Source: an uncultured Butyrivibrio sp.
GTDB taxonomy: Bacteria; Bacillota; Clostridia; Lachnospirales; Lachnospiraceae
NCBI GenBank assembly: GCA_947168935.1
Contig: CAMVNV010000023.1
Coordinates: 1 to 34,997, forward strand
DNA length: 34,997 nucleotides
Direction of reading: 5' to 3'
Shown: in pieces, positions 32,156-34,997 of the stretch
Numbering within the stretch: position 1 is the first letter of the stretch
Layout: each line of letters opens with the position of its first letter
Notes under the pieces: generated by a model
Told to the model about the DNA's origin: nothing
Database searches by the model: none
The model's input: only the letters and a program-made list of their open reading frames with translations
Position numbers and translations under genes: made by a program

Positions 32156-33696
32156 GCTGTTGCCTCCTTTCCTGACCTAAGGATTGCAGCCATTATATTC
32201 TCCTGTGTTGCCTCAGATGCCTTCATCTCTCCGACAATCTTGGCTTCGTTCATAATATAAATTCTGTCACTCATTCCAAGTACTTCAGGAAGCTCTGAAG
32301 AAATCATAATGACAGTCTTACCTTCTCTAACCATATCGTTGATGATGCAGTAGATCTCGTACTTAGCACCAACGTCGATACCTCTTGTAGGCTCATCAAG
32401 AATAAGAATATCAGGATTAGCAAAAAGCCACTTTGCAAGAAGAACCTTCTGCTGGTTACCACCTGATAAGTTACCTACATTCTGCTCAACTGATGGACAC
32501 TTGGTCTTAAGCTTTTCCTTGTAATCAACAGCGATGTTATATTCCTTATCCTTATCGATTACAAGATTATTTGCAATACTATCAAGATTAGCAAGTGTTG
32601 TGTTAACCTTGATGGACTGGGAAAGAACAAGTCCGTTACCCTTTCTGTCCTCAGTAACATAAGCTATCTTGTGCTTGATGGCATCACTTGTACTCTTCTT
32701 CATATGTACTTCTTTGCCATCAATCTTAAGTGATCCTGATATATTTACTCCGTATGACTGTCCGAAGATACTCATGGCAAGCTCAGTTCTTCCTGCGCCC
32801 ATAAGACCGTAAAGACCTACAACCTCGCCCTTTCTTGCGTACAGAGATACGTTATCAACAACTTTTCTTTCAGGATAAAGCGGGTGATGAACTGTCCAGT
32901 TATCAACTTCAAGTTCGATATCACCAACTGTAACATCAGGGCGCTTAGGGAAACGGTCTGTGATCTCACGACCAACCATGCCCTTGATGATACGGTCTTC
33001 AGAGATAGGCTCCTTCCCATGGTTACTGATTGTTTCAACTGTTCCACCATCTCTCAGGACCGTAATATTATCTGCTACATAAGAAACCTCATTGAGCTTG
33101 TGGGTGATGATGATCATAGTCATACCCTGCTTTTTGAATTCAAGCATAAGATCAAGAAGTGCCTTAGAATCTGTCTCATTTAATGAAGATGTAGGCTCGT
33201 CAAGAATAAGAAGCTTTGCATTCTTAGCAAGAGCCTTAGCAATTTCTACGAGCTGCTGTTTACCTGTACCAAGAGCCTTGACAGGTGTTCTTGAAGACTC
33301 TGAAAGACCTACCATCTTAAGATACTTATCTGCTTCGGAATATGTTTCATTCCAGTTAATTCTTTTTTTGCTACCTTTTTCGTTACCAAGATACATGTTC
33401 TCACCGATAGACATCTCCGGTACAAGAGCAAGCTCCTGGTGAATGATAACAATACCCTTTTTCTCTGAATCTTTGATCTTACCAAACTGGCAGACCTCAC
33501 CTTTATAGATAATATCCCCTTCGTAGGAACCATATGGATAAATGCCACTAAGAACATTCATAAGAGTGGACTTACCAGCACCATTTTCGCCTACAAGAGC
33601 ATGTATTTCGCCCTCTTCAACCTTGAAATTAACATTATCAAGCGCCTTGACTCCAGGGAAGGTCTTGGTTATGTTTTTCATTTCCAATATTGTCAT
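32152..33696 (-). CDS. Sugar ABC transporter ATPase, two nucleotide-binding domains (MmsA/GguA type)
   Basis: This 514-residue cytoplasmic protein is a fused pair of ATPase domains driving sugar import. Domain 1 has Walker [10 protein letters not shown], a non-standard signature [16 protein letters not shown], and Walker [12 protein letters not shown]. Domain 2 has a degenerate Walker A ([10 protein letters not shown]), the standard signature [15 protein letters not shown], and Walker [14 protein letters not shown]. The asymmetry is usual for MglA/XylG/GguA proteins, and [13 protein letters not shown] is characteristic of the GguA/MmsA branch. The GGAG before the ATG is distant (13 bases), which may keep ATPase levels below those of the binding protein. 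It overlaps the permease start. Confidence 0.95.
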   Translation of the reverse strand: MTILEMKNITKTFPGVKALDNVNFKVEEGEIHALVGENGAGKSTLMNVLSGIYPYGSYEGDIIYKGEVCQFGKIKDSEKKGIVIIHQELALVPEMSIGENMYLGNEKGSKKRINWNETYSEADKYLKMVGLSESSRTPVKALGTGKQQLVEIAKALAKNAKLLILDEPTSSLNETDSKALLDLMLEFKKQGMTMIIITHKLNEVSYVADNITVLRDGGTVETISNHGKEPISEDRIIKGMVGREITDRFPKRPDVTVGDIELEVDNWTVHHPLYPERKVVDNVSLYARKGEVVGLYGLMGAGRTELAMSIFGQSYGVNISGSLKIDGKEVHMKKSTSDAIKHKIAYVTEDRKGNGLVLSQSIKVNTTLANLDSIANNLVIDKDKEYNIAVDYKEKLKTKCPSVEQNVGNLSGGNQQKVLLAKWLFANPDILILDEPTRGIDVGAKYEIYCIINDMVREGKTVIMISSELPEVLGMSDRIYIMNEAKIVGEMKASEATQENIMAAILRSGKEATA

Positions 33697-33746
33697 AGCA
33701 CTTTTTACTCTCCCTTTTTTACTACTGTTAAACGTGCCAACATAAA

Positions 33747-33784
33747 TCGGAGTGAACGATCTCCACAGAAACCGCTCACTCCGA
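33747..33784 (-). repeat. Intercistronic hairpin after the ChvE-like gene
   Basis: TCGGAGTGAACG (33747-33758) and CGCTCACTCCGA (33773-33784) pair with one mismatch. With only a weak T-rich tail (ATTTATGTT) on the minus strand, it is more likely a 3' stabiliser or partial terminator that leaves the binding protein mRNA in excess over the downstream transporter genes. Confidence 0.7.
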
Positions 33785-33797
33785 GGTAATTACTTAA

Positions 33798-34952
33798 TTA
33801 CTTAAGCTGATCCTCTGTGTAATATCCGGAATCAATAAGAAGCTCTTTGTAGTTAGAAGCATCTGCAAATACAGGCTCGCAGAGGTATGAAGGAACTTTG
33901 ATCACACCGTTGTCATATGAATCTGTATCGTTTACATCAACTGTTTCCTTGTTAACGATCTGAGTAACCATCTTAACTACCTGAGCAGCAAGAGTACGTG
34001 TATCCTTGAATACTGACATTGACTGCTTGCCAGCGATCATGTTCTTTGTATTCTCAATATCGCAGTCCTGACCAGTGATGATAGGATATTCGCCATTGTA
34101 GTTAGCTGCAAGAGCGTTCTCTACACCAAGAGCTGTAGAGTCGTTAGAGCAAAGCCATGCATCAACATTTGTTCCATCTGCATAGTAAGATGAAAGAATG
34201 TTCTCTGCTCTTGACTGAGCTGTCTCTGTTGCCCAAACTGCTGTAGCTACATCTTCGAAATCCTTCTGACCAGACTTAACAACAAGCTTACCCTCATCGA
34301 TGTAAGGCTTAAGGAGATCCATAGCGCCGTTGTAGAAGTAAAGAGCGTTGTTATCACCTGGGTCACCAGCTGTGATCTCAAGGTTGAATGGGCCATCAGC
34401 GTTATCAAGATCAAGCTGATCGATGATGTACTGACCCTGAACTGTTCCTACCATGTAGTTATCGAATGTAGCATAGTAAGAAACTGCATCTGAGTTCATA
34501 AGGAGACGGTCATAAGCGATAACAGGGATTCCTGCTGACTTAGCCATATCAAGAGCTTCACCAAGTGATGAACCTTCGATAGCAGCGATTACGAGAACGT
34601 CAACCTGATTGTTGATCATGTTCTCAACCTGAGAAAGCTGCTGCTGAACATCGTTAGAAGCATACTGAAGATCTACAGTATATCCTGCAGCTTCAAGCTG
34701 TTCCTGCATGTTAGCACCATCCTGGTTCCATCTCTGAAGATCCTTAGTAGGCATTGAAACACCAACCTTAACACCGCTAGCATCTGCAGTAGCACCGGCC
34801 TCTGTACCTGTGGTATTGTCTGTCTGCTCCTGCTTTTCTGTGTCAGAACTACCATTGTCTGTTCCACCGCCAGTTGTTCCACCTGAGCAACCAACAAGAA
34901 GTGCTGCAGCCATACCAAGGCTGAGTGCCTGTTTAAGTAACTGTTTCTTCAT
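33798..34952 (-). CDS. chvE: ChvE-like multiple-sugar-binding lipoprotein
   Basis: This 384-residue lipoprotein delivers monosaccharides to the neighbouring ABC importer. The signal peptide ends in AALLVGC (Cys22), followed by a Gly/Ser/Thr/Glu linker to about residue 60. The binding domain follows Agrobacterium ChvE closely: VGVSMPTKDLQRWNQDGANM, VDLQYASNDVQQQLSQVENM, VLVIAAIEGSSLGEAL, PVIAYDRLLMNSDAVSYYAT, ENYK-like NYKELLIDSGYYTEDQLK at the end, plus the sugar-contact regions ITGQDCDI and FKDTR. ChvE binds several aldoses, so the exact sugar is open. It is the first gene of the operon within the window; GGAGGGTAAATT precedes the ATG, and only 45 bases remain upstream, so its promoter lies outside or at the edge. 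Confidence 0.95.
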   Translation of the reverse strand: MKKQLLKQALSLGMAAALLVGCSGGTTGGGTDNGSSDTEKQEQTDNTTGTEAGATADASGVKVGVSMPTKDLQRWNQDGANMQEQLEAAGYTVDLQYASNDVQQQLSQVENMINNQVDVLVIAAIEGSSLGEALDMAKSAGIPVIAYDRLLMNSDAVSYYATFDNYMVGTVQGQYIIDQLDLDNADGPFNLEITAGDPGDNNALYFYNGAMDLLKPYIDEGKLVVKSGQKDFEDVATAVWATETAQSRAENILSSYYADGTNVDAWLCSNDSTALGVENALAANYNGEYPIITGQDCDIENTKNMIAGKQSMSVFKDTRTLAAQVVKMVTQIVNKETVDVNDTDSYDNGVIKVPSYLCEPVFADASNYKELLIDSGYYTEDQLK

Positions 34953-34997
34953 AATTTACCCTCCATTTCTTTACGCCGTTTTTGGTAATATTCGTGA

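Noticed and set aside
1-34997. Mobile elements, CRISPR arrays, tRNA or rRNA genes
   Set aside because: No transposase or integrase motifs, regular spaced repeats, or tRNA/rRNA signatures were seen on either strand.

Overview
The window looks like a chromosomal segment of a low-GC Gram-positive anaerobe, most likely a Lachnospiraceae bacterium close to Butyrivibrio or Pseudobutyrivibrio. This rests on the AT-rich sequence, strong GGAGG-type ribosome binding sites, YesM/YesN-type two-component genes, a Firmicutes-type (class II) GalT, a SleB-like cell wall hydrolase with a low-complexity linker, and a PanG-type ketopantoate reductase. The assignment comes from reading protein motifs, not from a database search. 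I see no insertion sequence, prophage, CRISPR array, rRNA or tRNA gene. Coding density is high, and most transcription units end in clear hairpin terminators.

Layout. 1-5.7 kb: phosphoglycerate mutase gpmI (+), an AAC(3)-family acetyltransferase (-), a membrane GGDEF protein (-) and a sodium/proline symporter putP (+). 5.7-12.3 kb: a minus-strand carbohydrate block with galT and galK, followed by a probable operon of a secreted nucleoside hydrolase, a lipoprotein-like protein with a duplicated domain, and a ROK sugar kinase. 12.5-17.9 kb: a cytoplasmic beta-lactamase-fold serine hydrolase, a small two-helix membrane protein, a MATE exporter (+), trmL (+), a DnaQ-type exonuclease (-) and a SleB-like hydrolase (-) with a structured 5' leader. 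18.2-21.3 kb: a complete pantothenate operon panG-panB-panC-panD (-), with a leader of tandem hairpins ahead of panG. 21.6-24.1 kb (+): an alpha/beta hydrolase with a cysteine at the nucleophile position, a TetR regulator and an AqpZ-type aquaporin, each with its own promoter and terminator.

24.2-35 kb (all -): a sugar sensing and uptake locus in two adjacent operons. The upstream operon encodes a ChvE-like multi-sugar binding lipoprotein, an MmsA/GguA-type double ATPase and two tandem paralogous permeases, and ends in a GC-rich terminator. The downstream operon encodes an AraC-type (YesN-like) response regulator, a YesM/LytS-type histidine kinase, a periplasmic-binding-fold protein held by one N-terminal membrane helix, and an MglB-like lipoprotein. 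The last three genes overlap. The likely logic is that an anchored binding protein reports extracellular sugar to the kinase, the kinase phosphorylates the AraC-type regulator, and the regulator controls the neighbouring transporter. This resembles the XylFII-LytS-YesN arrangement known in clostridia, but with two binding proteins in the sensor operon and two permeases in the transporter operon. It is the most interesting system in the window.

Several gene starts were chosen by ribosome binding site rather than by longest frame: the GGDEF gene, galT, galK, the MATE gene, trmL, panD, panG, the Cys-hydrolase, tetR, mglB and the response regulator.
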